Shown: piece after piece, positions 45,641-53,677 of the stretch
Numbering within the stretch: position 1 is the stretch's first letter
Layout of the letters: the number at the start of each line of letters is the position of its first letter
NCBI RefSeq assembly: GCF_034670185.1
Contig: NZ_JAXMNY010000001.1
Coordinates: forward strand, 682,001 to 746,000
Direction of reading: 5' to 3'
Length of the DNA: 64,000 nucleotides
From: Nisaea sp.
GTDB lineage: Bacteria; Pseudomonadota; Alphaproteobacteria; Thalassobaculales; Thalassobaculaceae
Notes under the pieces: generated by a model
What the model was told of the DNA's origin: nothing
What the model saw: only the letters and a program-made list of their open reading frames with translations
Database searches by the model: none
Position numbers and translations under genes: made by a program

Positions 45641-46312
45641 ATGCAGATGAAACGGCGCCTGACGGTGGAATGGCTCGGCACCTTTTCTCTGCTGGCCACG
45701 GTGATCGGCTCCGGCATCATGGCGGAGCGGCTGGCAGGCGGAAACGTGGCCGTGGCCCTGCTCGGCAACACCATCCCGACAGGCGCCATCCTGGTTGTCC
45801 TGATCACTGTGTTCGGGCCGATTTCGGGCGCGCATTTCAACCCGGCGGTGACCCTTTGCTTTACCCTTCGGCGGGAGATCGGGCAGCGTGACGCGGCGCT
45901 CTATGTCGTTGCCCAGATCTTCGGCGGAATCTGCGGCGTCCTGGCGGCGCATGTGATGTTCGACCATCCGCTGATCGATCCCTCGATGAAGGCGCGCACC
46001 GGCCTTGGCCAATGGGCCGGGGAATTCGTCGCCACCTTTGGTCTGGTCGGCACCATCCTGGCCTGCATCAAGGCACGACCAGCCGCCGTGCCGATGGCGG
46101 TCGGGCTGTACATCACCGCCGCCTACTGGTTCACCTCCTCGACCTCCTTCGCCAATCCGGCGGTGACCATCGCCCGCGGATTGTCCGACACCTTTGCCGG
46201 CATCGCGCCGGCCGACGTCGCGGCCTTCATCGCCGTGCAGCTGGTTGCCGCGGTGCTTGCCACCTTCTTCTTCCGCCGGCTGCTGGACGAGCAGGGAGAG
46301 GCCGATGACTGA
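45641..46312 (+). CDS. MIP/aquaporin family channel, AqpS-like
   Basis: 223 residues, six membrane helices. The two half-helix motifs are GAHFNPAVTLCF (about residue 65) and SFANPAVTIARG (about 180), giving a classic NPA/NPA pair. In Sinorhizobium-type ars operons an aquaporin replaces ArsB and lets arsenite leave the cell downhill. The context here (arsR, arsH) supports that role. Its end overlaps arsH by 8 bp. Confidence 0.92.
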   Translation: MQMKRRLTVEWLGTFSLLATVIGSGIMAERLAGGNVAVALLGNTIPTGAILVVLITVFGPISGAHFNPAVTLCFTLRREIGQRDAALYVVAQIFGGICGVLAAHVMFDHPLIDPSMKARTGLGQWAGEFVATFGLVGTILACIKARPAAVPMAVGLYITAAYWFTSSTSFANPAVTIARGLSDTFAGIAPADVAAFIAVQLVAAVLATFFFRRLLDEQGEADD

Positions 46313-47072
46313 CATCCCGAACCTTGACGCGGAACACTTCCGCCCCATCGATCCCGAGCGGCTGTTTCCGGCGGAGCGGGCGACGCACGCGCCGCGGATT
46401 CTGCTGCTTTACGGCTCCCTGCGGGCGCGCTCCTTCAGTCGGCTGATGACGGAAGAGGCGGCCCGTGTGCTGACCCGCTTCCAGGCCGAGACCCGGACGT
46501 TCGATCCGAGCGGCCTGCCGCTGCCGGACGACGCGGAGGCCGATCACCCGAAGGTGCGGGAACTGCGTGAGCTGGTGGCTTGGAGTGAAGGCATGGTCTG
46601 GTGTTCGCCGGAGCGACACGGCGCCATGACCGGGATCATGAAGGCGCAGATCGACTGGATCCCGCTCTCCCTCGGAGCGGTGCGGCCGACCCAGGGCAAG
46701 ACCCTGGCCGTGATGCAGGTCAATGGCGGCTCGCAGAGCTTCAATGCGGTGAACCAGCTGCGCATTCTCGGGCGCTGGATGCGGATGATCACGATCCCGA
46801 ATCAGGCCTCAACCCCGAAGGCCTTCCTGGAGTTCGGCGATGACGACCGGATGCTGCCGTCGCCCTATTACGACCGCATGGTCGACGTCATGGAAGAGCT
46901 GGTGAAATTCACCCTGCTGACGCGGGACCGGTCCGATTACCTCGTCGACCGCTACAGCGAGCGCAAGGAAAGCGGCCAGGATCTGATCGACCGGGTAAAC
47001 CGCAACCCCTCTTCGCCGCCCCCGGTGCCATCCCCGGATTCCGCCGGTCTGGCCGGAGAGCTGAGCGACTGA
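46305..47072 (+). CDS. arsH: Arsenical resistance flavoprotein ArsH
   Basis: 255 residues. Flavodoxin-like core: RILLLYGSLRARSFSRLMTEEAARVL (FMN phosphate loop, about residue 30), VWCSPERHGAMTGIMKAQIDWIP (about 100) and GKTLAVMQVNGGSQSFNAVNQLRILGRWMRMI (about 130) are all ArsH hallmarks. It is an NADPH-dependent FMN reductase that oxidises trivalent organoarsenicals and gives resistance to them. The start at 46305 overlaps the aquaporin stop. The C-terminus has a Pro-rich extension (SSPPPVPSPD). No arsC, arsB or arsM is present in the window. Confidence 0.95.
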   Translation: MTDIPNLDAEHFRPIDPERLFPAERATHAPRILLLYGSLRARSFSRLMTEEAARVLTRFQAETRTFDPSGLPLPDDAEADHPKVRELRELVAWSEGMVWCSPERHGAMTGIMKAQIDWIPLSLGAVRPTQGKTLAVMQVNGGSQSFNAVNQLRILGRWMRMITIPNQASTPKAFLEFGDDDRMLPSPYYDRMVDVMEELVKFTLLTRDRSDYLVDRYSERKESGQDLIDRVNRNPSSPPPVPSPDSAGLAGELSD

Positions 47073-47301
47073 TGGATTGGGCAACTCATCGGCGTGTCCT
47101 GACAATCAGGCCCATGCACGACGCCGGTGAGCGATGCGAAAAGCGACCGGCATTTCGAGGCTTTCGACGCCGGGAGCGGGCCTGGCAAGCGCCGGCTTCA
47201 GCGCCGCTACCCCTGCCGGGATATCGAATTATGGCTTTTGGATCGCTGCCCGGGGATGCTTTGATGACATCGAATGGTGTGAGCTGACCGAAGACCGCCT
47301 T

Positions 47302-47766
47302 ATGCTGACCGAAAAATACCATATTGAGGGTACGCTGATCGAATCCGGGACGATGACCGGTTTCGAATACGCCTCTTATCGCGTCGGAGAGGAAGTCCTG
47401 CACCGGATCAAGGCAGTCGGCCCGATCAGTATCAGGGAGCGTCTGCCGCTCTATCGTGCGCTCACACGGCTGAACGTGTCGGGCTCCATGTTCGCCATCC
47501 TCGACAACCGCCAGCGGCACGAGAACAGTTACTCGGCCGAGGATATGGACGAGATCGTCGCGGTGTTGAAGGCGGGCGGCGTTACCGCTTTCTACGGTGC
47601 CACCGTCACCCGCGACCCCGACTACGACAAGATCGGTAAGCTCACCAACGCGCATATCGTGGTCTCTGGCCTGAACGGCCGGGTGATCGTGACCGCGGAC
47701 CCGGAAGAGGCCGAAATCTTCATACAGGAGATGCTCTCGGCCCACGCCGCCGGCCGGAACGCGTGA
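47302..47766 (+). CDS. Hypothetical protein of 154 residues
   Basis: I do not recognise this family. From the ATG at 47302 (MLTEKYHIEGTLIESG) the protein alternates beta and alpha: FEYASYRVGEEVLHRIKAVGP, FAILDNRQRHENSYSAEDMDEIVAVLKAGGVTAFYGA, then IVVSGLNGRVIVTADPEEAEIFIQEML. The order resembles STAS/SpoIIAA-like folds, but the similarity is only visual. There is no signal peptide or membrane helix. An open frame upstream to 47134 has no protein character. It lies 229 bp after arsH and need not belong to that operon. Confidence 0.7.
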   Translation: MLTEKYHIEGTLIESGTMTGFEYASYRVGEEVLHRIKAVGPISIRERLPLYRALTRLNVSGSMFAILDNRQRHENSYSAEDMDEIVAVLKAGGVTAFYGATVTRDPDYDKIGKLTNAHIVVSGLNGRVIVTADPEEAEIFIQEMLSAHAAGRNA

Positions 47767-48122
47767 GCGAAAGGCACGCAGTACTCCATGGCGGGGCAGG
47801 AATTGCGGGCGCTTCTCAGTCTGCAAACCGGGTCGAGGTCGTCAGGAAGGTCTTGAGCAGGGCGGGCCCGGTGGTTTCTGATGAAGCGAGCCAGCCATTG
47901 CCGTCCCTGATCTGGCTGGCCAATGCCTCGAGGGGCAGGAATTAAAGGGACACGATACCTAATTCGGATCTTCACATGCTCAGTCTCAGGTGCCCTCTTT
48001 AACAGTGCCGCCCCACACCCCTTTCCCTCACGCCCCCGCATGTCCTAATATCCGCTCCAAACAGCCCGGCGGCGTCAAACCGCCGTCCGCGTGATATGCG
48101 TCCACCCTGAGGAAATGCTCCC
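47767..48122. other. Non-coding gap before the dehydratase gene
   Basis: 356 bp without a convincing gene or hairpin. It should contain the promoter of the following gene; GAGGAAA lies just before its GTG. Confidence 0.5.
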
Positions 48123-49991
48123 GTGAAGAATTCAAAGACCGTCCTTATCGACCGCCATCCGGGCCGTTCGGCCCAGACCATCGGGCTTGCCAATGCGCTC
48201 GGCACCGATCCGGAGCTGATCCACGAGCCGTCCGTCGGTGTGGTCGGCACCAAGGGCGACAGCCAGTGCTATCTCGGCGTGGCGGAGAAGGTGGAGGCGA
48301 TCCACGAGGCGCTGAAGGGCCGGATCGGCCGGGAGGCGGGCAAGCTGCCGTTCCGTCTGGTGCAGCCGGAATTCACCATCGCCACCTCGGACGGGGTGCG
48401 CAACGGTACGCCGGAAATGCGCTACTCGCTGATCGGCCGCGAAGTCACCAACGACGCGCTGTGCGAGCATCTGGAGGCCACCGGCCTTGCAGGCACCATC
48501 GCCGTCGTCGCCTGCGACAAGCCGCCGGTCGGCACGCTGGCGGCGCTGCTGGAGCATAACCAGCCCGCCATCATCATGTCTGACGGCCCGATCCATCCGG
48601 GCAAGGACCCGGAGACGGGCGAGGCGCTCGATATCGTGTCGGCCTACCAGGTCGCCGGGAACCCGGACGCCGAGTTCCGGCACCGGATCTCCTGCAATGC
48701 CTGCCCGGGCATGGGCAGTTGCGGCGGCATGTTCACCTACAACACGATGCAGACCTTCATCGGCGTCGTCGGCATGCAGCCGCTGCACATGGTGGCCCCG
48801 GCCTCCGACGATCCGCGCCGCCTGAACGAATTCCCGGCCGAGCTGGTGCAGATTCTCTCCGAGATGATGAAGAACGACCTGAAGCCGCGCGACATCGTGG
48901 TCCGGGACAGCCTGCGCAACGCCATGATCGTCGCCATGGCCATCGGCGGCTCCACCAACGTGACACTGCACGCGCCGGAAATCGCCCGCGCCGCCGGGTT
49001 CGCCGATTTCTGGAAAGAGGTGATCACGCCGGAAGAGTTCAACCATCTGGCCGAGCATGTCGTGCCTGTGCTGACCGACGCGCGGCCCTACGGCAAATAC
49101 TCGATGGTCGATATCGACGGCGTCGGCGGCGTGCAGGTGATCGTGCGCGAGCTGCTGGAAGCGGGCCTCTTGAACGGCGACGTGCTGACCTGCACCGGCG
49201 AGACGCTGGCCGAGCAGGTGAAGCGGCTGGAAACGAAGAAGGTCGACGGCACGGTGATCTATCCGGTCGCCAAACCCTACAAGCCGACCGGCGGTCTGCG
49301 CGTGCTCGGCGGCAACCTGTCGCCGGACTTCTCCGCCATCCTGAAGCTGGCCGGTGTCGAGGGCGGTCTGGACGACAACAAGTTCGTCGGCAGCGCCCGG
49401 GTGTTCGAGGGCGAGCCGGGGCTTCTCAAGGCGCTGGACGAGACGCCGGACGTGTTCAAGAACAACGATATCGTCATTGTCCGTTACGCCGGCCCGAGCG
49501 GGGCGCCGGGCATGCCGGAAATGCTGGACCCGACCTCGCGCATCACCACCCTGTGCCGCGAGAAGAACATCGTCATCGCCCTGATGACCGACGCCCGCTT
49601 CTCCGGCGGCTCGGTCGGCCTGGTGATCGGCCATGTCGGGCCCGAGGCGGCTATCGGCGGCCCGATCGCGCTGATCGAGGACGGGGACGAGATCGTCGCC
49701 GACCTGACCACGAACGAGCTGATCTGCCCCGCGCTGGAGGATCCGGCCACGTTGAAGGCACGCACGGCTAAATGGGAAAAAGAGGTCGCGGATAACGGCG
49801 GCATTCACCCGAATTGCGGTGCCGCCGACACCCGCCTGCTGCACCGCGCCCGCCACACGGCGGTCCCGGCCGTCCGCGGCGGCGGGTTGCACCCGAACCG
49901 CGAGGTCTGGGTCCGCGAGCCGCGCGAGGCGACACGCTCCGGCTTCGTGCCAAAGAACAAGTACCGCCCGGACAGCGTCAAGGCGTTCTGA
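48123..49991 (+). CDS. IlvD/Edd family dehydratase
   Basis: 622 residues, GTG start with GAGGAAA upstream. Iron-sulphur cluster cysteines appear in VVACDKPPVGTLAAL (about residue 140) and SCNACPGMGSCGGMFTYNTMQ (about 195). Substrate and Mg residues follow in AIGGSTNVTLHAPEIAR (about 280) and LMTDARFSGGSVGLVIGHVGPEAA (about 490). These are shared by dihydroxyacid dehydratase (IlvD), phosphogluconate dehydratase (Edd) and sugar-acid dehydratases. The N-terminal EPSVGVVGTKGDSQCYLGVAEKVEAI diverges from ordinary IlvD, so a sugar-acid or paralogous role is as likely as valine/isoleucine synthesis. Monocistronic, with a terminator 29 bp after the stop. Confidence 0.9.
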   Translation: MKNSKTVLIDRHPGRSAQTIGLANALGTDPELIHEPSVGVVGTKGDSQCYLGVAEKVEAIHEALKGRIGREAGKLPFRLVQPEFTIATSDGVRNGTPEMRYSLIGREVTNDALCEHLEATGLAGTIAVVACDKPPVGTLAALLEHNQPAIIMSDGPIHPGKDPETGEALDIVSAYQVAGNPDAEFRHRISCNACPGMGSCGGMFTYNTMQTFIGVVGMQPLHMVAPASDDPRRLNEFPAELVQILSEMMKNDLKPRDIVVRDSLRNAMIVAMAIGGSTNVTLHAPEIARAAGFADFWKEVITPEEFNHLAEHVVPVLTDARPYGKYSMVDIDGVGGVQVIVRELLEAGLLNGDVLTCTGETLAEQVKRLETKKVDGTVIYPVAKPYKPTGGLRVLGGNLSPDFSAILKLAGVEGGLDDNKFVGSARVFEGEPGLLKALDETPDVFKNNDIVIVRYAGPSGAPGMPEMLDPTSRITTLCREKNIVIALMTDARFSGGSVGLVIGHVGPEAAIGGPIALIEDGDEIVADLTTNELICPALEDPATLKARTAKWEKEVADNGGIHPNCGAADTRLLHRARHTAVPAVRGGGLHPNREVWVREPREATRSGFVPKNKYRPDSVKAF

Positions 49992-50019
49992 TCTTCCGGA
50001 CGGGGTGAGACGAGAAGAG

Positions 50020-50052
50020 GGCCGGGGCATCGGAAGGTGCCCCGGCCTTTTT
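50020..50052 (+). terminator. Rho-independent terminator after the dehydratase gene
   Basis: Stem GGCCGGGGCA/TGCCCCGGCC (10 bp) followed by TTTTT. Confidence 0.92.
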
Positions 50053-50118
50053 CATGCGCGGTGTACCCCGGCTTCAGCGCGTCACGTCCAGACATGCGGG
50101 GCCGGGGGAGCGTTCCGG

Positions 50119-50445
50119 CTATTCCAGCGCTTTGCGGCGTTCCTCGAATTCTTCCCGGTCAATCTCGCCCTTGGCGAACCGTTCCCGCAGGATCGTCAGC
50201 GCGCTGTCTTGCGCCCCGGCCGCGTCCGGTTTTGCCGTATGGCCTAAAGAGCGGAAGGCGTAAATCCCGGCGCCAACCAGGAAGATGATCAGGACCATCA
50301 TCATGAATGGCCCCATGAACCATCCGCCGCCCATCATGTGGTGATATCCGCCATAGCCCTCTCCGGCGTCCGCCATTGCTGGCGGGGCGGTTAGGATGGT
50401 GAGGGCGGCGGTAGCCGTCGCCAGTAACAGGAAAGGCTGTTTCAT
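50119..50445 (-). CDS. SHOCT domain membrane protein
   Basis: 108 residues. A signal-like N-terminal hydrophobic segment is followed by a His/Met/Gly-rich patch (GYGGYHHMMGGGWFMG), then one membrane helix (FMMMVLIIFLVGAGIYAF). The C-terminal SHOCT motif reads ALTILRERFAKGEIDREEFEERRKAL. The His/Met patch next to the membrane occurs in copper-associated SHOCT proteins, though no copper genes are nearby. AGAGGAA precedes ATG 50445. Divergent from the monooxygenase gene. Confidence 0.85.
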   Translation of the reverse strand: MKQPFLLLATATAALTILTAPPAMADAGEGYGGYHHMMGGGWFMGPFMMMVLIIFLVGAGIYAFRSLGHTAKPDAAGAQDSALTILRERFAKGEIDREEFEERRKALE

Positions 50446-50628
50446 CGCGAATTCCTCTGACCAATGGTGACTGGATTTCCATTCTGCTGCTTCCAGCCGG
50501 GGGAAGGTCAATGGGCGAAATGCGGGGTTTGTGTGCGTCTGGCCGCGAAGGCGACACCAGATCTCTTTCCCGCCGCCAAACCCGGTGCTAGCCTCGCTTT
50601 GTATACAAAAAAATCAGGGAGACTCTCC

Positions 50629-51744
50629 ATGGCCAAGCTCGGCCTGTTCATGATGCCGCTGCATCCGCCGTCGCGGGATTTCGCGGACGTGCTGGAAGAA
50701 AACCGCCAGCTTGTGATCCTCGCGGACAAGCTCGGCTACGCGGAAGCCTGGATGGGAGAGCATTACACCTCGACCGCCGAGCCGGTGACCTCGCCGCTGC
50801 TGTTCAACGCCTCGCTGATCGCGGAGACGACGCAGATCACCTTCGGCTCCGGGGTGATCTCGTTGCCGCAGCAGCATCCGGTCGTGGTCGCGGGTCATGC
50901 GGCTTTGTTCGACCATCTGGCGCGCGGCCGGTTCATCTTCGGGATCGGCTCCGGCGGTCTGTCGAGCGATTGGGAGATTTTCGACAATCTCGACCACAAG
51001 GCCCGGGCCATGGCCATGGTCGAGTCGATCGACCTGATCCAGAAGGTCTGGACCGAGAATCCGCCCTGGACTCACGAGGGCGAGCATTTCACGGCGCGGA
51101 TCGAGGATCGGGTGTTGCCGGAGATGGGTATCGGCCGCTTCATCCGGCCCTTCCAGCAGCCGCATCCGCCAATCGCCGTTTCGGTGCGAGGTGCCAATTC
51201 CATGACCGCCAATTTCGCCGGCCAGCGCGGCTGGTGCATGTTGTCCGGAAACTTCGTCCCGGCCGCCGATATCGCCACCCACTGGCCGACCTATGCGGCG
51301 GGCGCGGAGAAGGCGGGGCGCACGGCGGACCCGTCGGTCTGGCGCGTCGGCCGGTCCGTGCTGATCACCGACAGCGATGCCGAGGCGGAGGCGATGCTGG
51401 CCGATCCGGACGGGGTGTTCTCCTGGTACTACCAGTATCTCGGGGCGCAGGGGCGTCTTGCGAACGGCGACGCGCCTGGCTCCATCGACTGGGACGCGGT
51501 GAAGCGCGAGGCGATGGAGAAGGCGCGTGAATTCGTTATTGCCGGCACGGCGGAGACAGTGCTCGACAAGCTCATCGCCTTCCGCGACGAGATCGGCGAT
51601 TTCGGCACCCTGATGCTGACCGGGCACGACATGGAGGGCACGCAGGACATGTGGCACCGCTCCTACACCCGGATGGCCGAGGAGGTCTGGCCGAAGCTGA
51701 ATGGCTATATGGAAGGCAAGCGCGGCGCCCAGGCCGCGGAATAG
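50629..51744 (+). CDS. LLM-class flavin-dependent oxidoreductase (luciferase-like monooxygenase)
   Basis: 371 residues. N-terminal KLGLFMMPLHPPSRDF, then ENRQLVILADKLGYAEAWMGEHYTSTAEPVTSPL (about residue 30-60) and FGSGVISLPQQHPVVVAGHAALFDHLARGRFIFGIGSGG (about 85-120), are the bacterial luciferase-like pattern. The C-terminal GTAETVLDKLIAFRDEIGDFGTLML is also typical. Such enzymes use reduced FMN or F420 to oxygenate small molecules; the substrate is unknown. GGGAGA is at a good distance before ATG 50629. Followed by an MFS transporter, 184 bp away. Confidence 0.92.
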   Translation: MAKLGLFMMPLHPPSRDFADVLEENRQLVILADKLGYAEAWMGEHYTSTAEPVTSPLLFNASLIAETTQITFGSGVISLPQQHPVVVAGHAALFDHLARGRFIFGIGSGGLSSDWEIFDNLDHKARAMAMVESIDLIQKVWTENPPWTHEGEHFTARIEDRVLPEMGIGRFIRPFQQPHPPIAVSVRGANSMTANFAGQRGWCMLSGNFVPAADIATHWPTYAAGAEKAGRTADPSVWRVGRSVLITDSDAEAEAMLADPDGVFSWYYQYLGAQGRLANGDAPGSIDWDAVKREAMEKAREFVIAGTAETVLDKLIAFRDEIGDFGTLMLTGHDMEGTQDMWHRSYTRMAEEVWPKLNGYMEGKRGAQAAE

Positions 51745-51928
51745 GCCGCGCCCTCATCGAACCCCGATCCGGGCGGATGGATCGCGACGGCGGCTGCCGG
51801 GCCGCCGGACGGACCGGTCTTTTCCGATGCGGATCGTCATTCCTGCGAAAGCGTATGAGTGGCTGTCCGGTATCGCGCTATGATCGTTCCAGGCCCGGCG
51901 CTCCGTTCAGGAGGATGCTGGGGATTTC

Positions 51929-53191
51929 ATGAACGGGAGAGTGGAGCTGAAGACAACCGCGCCTGCCGGAGACGGCGATGCGGGCAGCCGGACCGCTGGT
52001 CCGCTTTCCCTGATCGCCGATCCGACCTTCCGCAAGCTCTGGCTGATCGGCGTGCTTATGGGCGCGATGCGCTGGCTCGAGATGCTGGCTGTCGGAGTCT
52101 GGGTCTACGATCTCACGGACTCGCCGGTGCTGGTCGCGCTGATGACCATGCTCCGTCTGCTTCCCATGGCGCTTTTCGGATCGGTCACCGGGGTGATCGC
52201 CGACCGGCTTGATCGTAAGCTGCTGCTGGTGCTGTCGCTTTGCCTGATGGCAGGGGCGGCCGGTGTTCTGGCTCTCTCGGCCTGGGCTGGAACACTGACG
52301 CTCTGGCAGGTCGGGCTCGGCGCCTTCCTGTCGGGTCTCGGCTGGTCTACGGACCTGCCGGTGCGCAGGACGATCCTTGGTGAGTCCGTTGGTCACGCCC
52401 GTCTCGGCCCGGCGATGTCGATGGACAGCGCGTCCAACAATGCAACCCGGATGATCGGCCCGATAGCCGGCGGCGGTCTTTATGCCGCGATCGGCATGGC
52501 CGGCACCTATGCGGTTGCCGCTGTGTTCTATTTCGTGGCCGTGGTTCTGGCGCTGCTTGTGGTGTACCGGGCGGCGGACAAGGAGCCCCGGCCGCTCGCG
52601 CTGTTCCAGGAGATCGCCGAGGGCTTTGCCTATCTGCGCCGCAGCCGGGCATTGCTCGGCCATCTCGGGATCACCATCATCGTCAACCTGTTTGCCTTTC
52701 CCTATGCCTCCATGGCGCCGGTGGTCGGACGGGAGACCTTCGATATCGATCCGGTGCGGATCGGCCTGCTGCTGACGGTCGAGGGTGCCGGCGCCTTTGC
52801 CGGCGCCATGCTGATAGCCTTTCTCGCCTTCCCGAACCGGTTTCGCCGGGTCTATCTGCTGGGCTCCATCCTCTTTGTCTGCTGCATTCTGGCATTCTCC
52901 CTTGTCACCAGTTACACCGCCGCACTGCTGATCCTCGCGGTCGGCGGTTTCGGAATCGCCGGTTTCGCCTCGATGCAGAGCGCAATCATGTTCTCCGAGG
53001 CGCCGCCGGAAATCCGGTCCCGGCTGATGGGCATTCTCTCGGTCTGCATCGGCGCCGGGCCGCTCGGCATCCTGCATGTCGGCTGGCTTGCCGCGCTGAT
53101 CGGCGGCTCCCAGGCCCTGACCGTGATCGCGCTTGAAGGCCTGGTGGCAATTGCTGTGCTGGTCTGGCGTGTCCCGGAGCTGCGTCGCTAG
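51929..53191 (+). CDS. MFS transporter
   Basis: 420 residues, twelve predicted membrane helices. The cytoplasmic loop motif between helices 2 and 3 reads GSVTGVIADRLDRKLLLVLSL, the MFS A-motif. The loop at the centre (VYRAADKEPRPLALFQEIAEGFAYLRRSRALLGHLG) is typical of the enterobactin-exporter-like subgroup (MFS_3). The substrate is not predictable. GGAGG upstream of ATG. Possible drug or siderophore exporter. Confidence 0.9.
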   Translation: MNGRVELKTTAPAGDGDAGSRTAGPLSLIADPTFRKLWLIGVLMGAMRWLEMLAVGVWVYDLTDSPVLVALMTMLRLLPMALFGSVTGVIADRLDRKLLLVLSLCLMAGAAGVLALSAWAGTLTLWQVGLGAFLSGLGWSTDLPVRRTILGESVGHARLGPAMSMDSASNNATRMIGPIAGGGLYAAIGMAGTYAVAAVFYFVAVVLALLVVYRAADKEPRPLALFQEIAEGFAYLRRSRALLGHLGITIIVNLFAFPYASMAPVVGRETFDIDPVRIGLLLTVEGAGAFAGAMLIAFLAFPNRFRRVYLLGSILFVCCILAFSLVTSYTAALLILAVGGFGIAGFASMQSAIMFSEAPPEIRSRLMGILSVCIGAGPLGILHVGWLAALIGGSQALTVIALEGLVAIAVLVWRVPELRR

Positions 53192-53325
53192 TGGTTGCCG
53201 CGGCGCCCTGGCCGCGGAGTAGGGGGCCGTCCTGACGGCCATGAGGCTGTGACGAGTTGTCACTGGCCGGGGATGGCTGGAGGTCTATAGTTCAACCATC
53301 GCCTGCTTTGACCGGAGGTCTCGCC

Positions 53326-53541
53326 ATGATTGCGAATGTTGGAACTGTCGACCGTCTGTTGCGTCTTGTGCTCGGCGTCGTGCTGATCGCCGCGCCGTTT
53401 CTTCTCGACCTGCCGCTGCTCGTGAACCCGGCGCTGAAATACGGCCTGCCGGTGGTTGGTCTGATTCTCGGCGCAACCGCGCTGATCCGCTTCTGCCCGC
53501 TCTACGCGATCCTGGGTGTCCGGACGCACCGGGACAGCTGA
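53326..53541 (+). CDS. DUF2892 (YgaP transmembrane-like) protein
   Basis: 71 residues. MIANVGTVDRLLRLVLGVVLIAAPFLL followed by KYGLPVVGLILGATALIRFCPLYAILGVRT is the two-helix DUF2892 unit, with the CPLYAILG motif intact. In YgaP it is fused to a rhodanese; here it is stand-alone. GGAGG precedes ATG 53326. It sits directly before the ftsH/P-type ATPase pair, a cluster with the look of a redox or envelope stress response. Confidence 0.85.
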   Translation: MIANVGTVDRLLRLVLGVVLIAAPFLLDLPLLVNPALKYGLPVVGLILGATALIRFCPLYAILGVRTHRDS

Positions 53542-53677
53542 GCACCTTTTACCCGGGCTGTTTCTTCGGGCGCTGGATCCTGTAGCCGATCCCGGATACT
53601 GAATTAGATCAATGCCGGGACCGGGGCGATGGATTATCCTATGCTCTGCCGACTAAAGCAAAATGCAGGGTGACGGG

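Noticed and set aside
45026..46348. 440-codon minus-strand frame across the dehydratase and aquaporin genes
   Set aside because: Crosses two well-conserved genes on the other strand.
48132..50030. Long open frame antisense to the IlvD/Edd gene (632 codons)
   Set aside because: His/Arg/Asp/Gly-rich shadow of a GC-rich gene; the sense strand carries a conserved enzyme.
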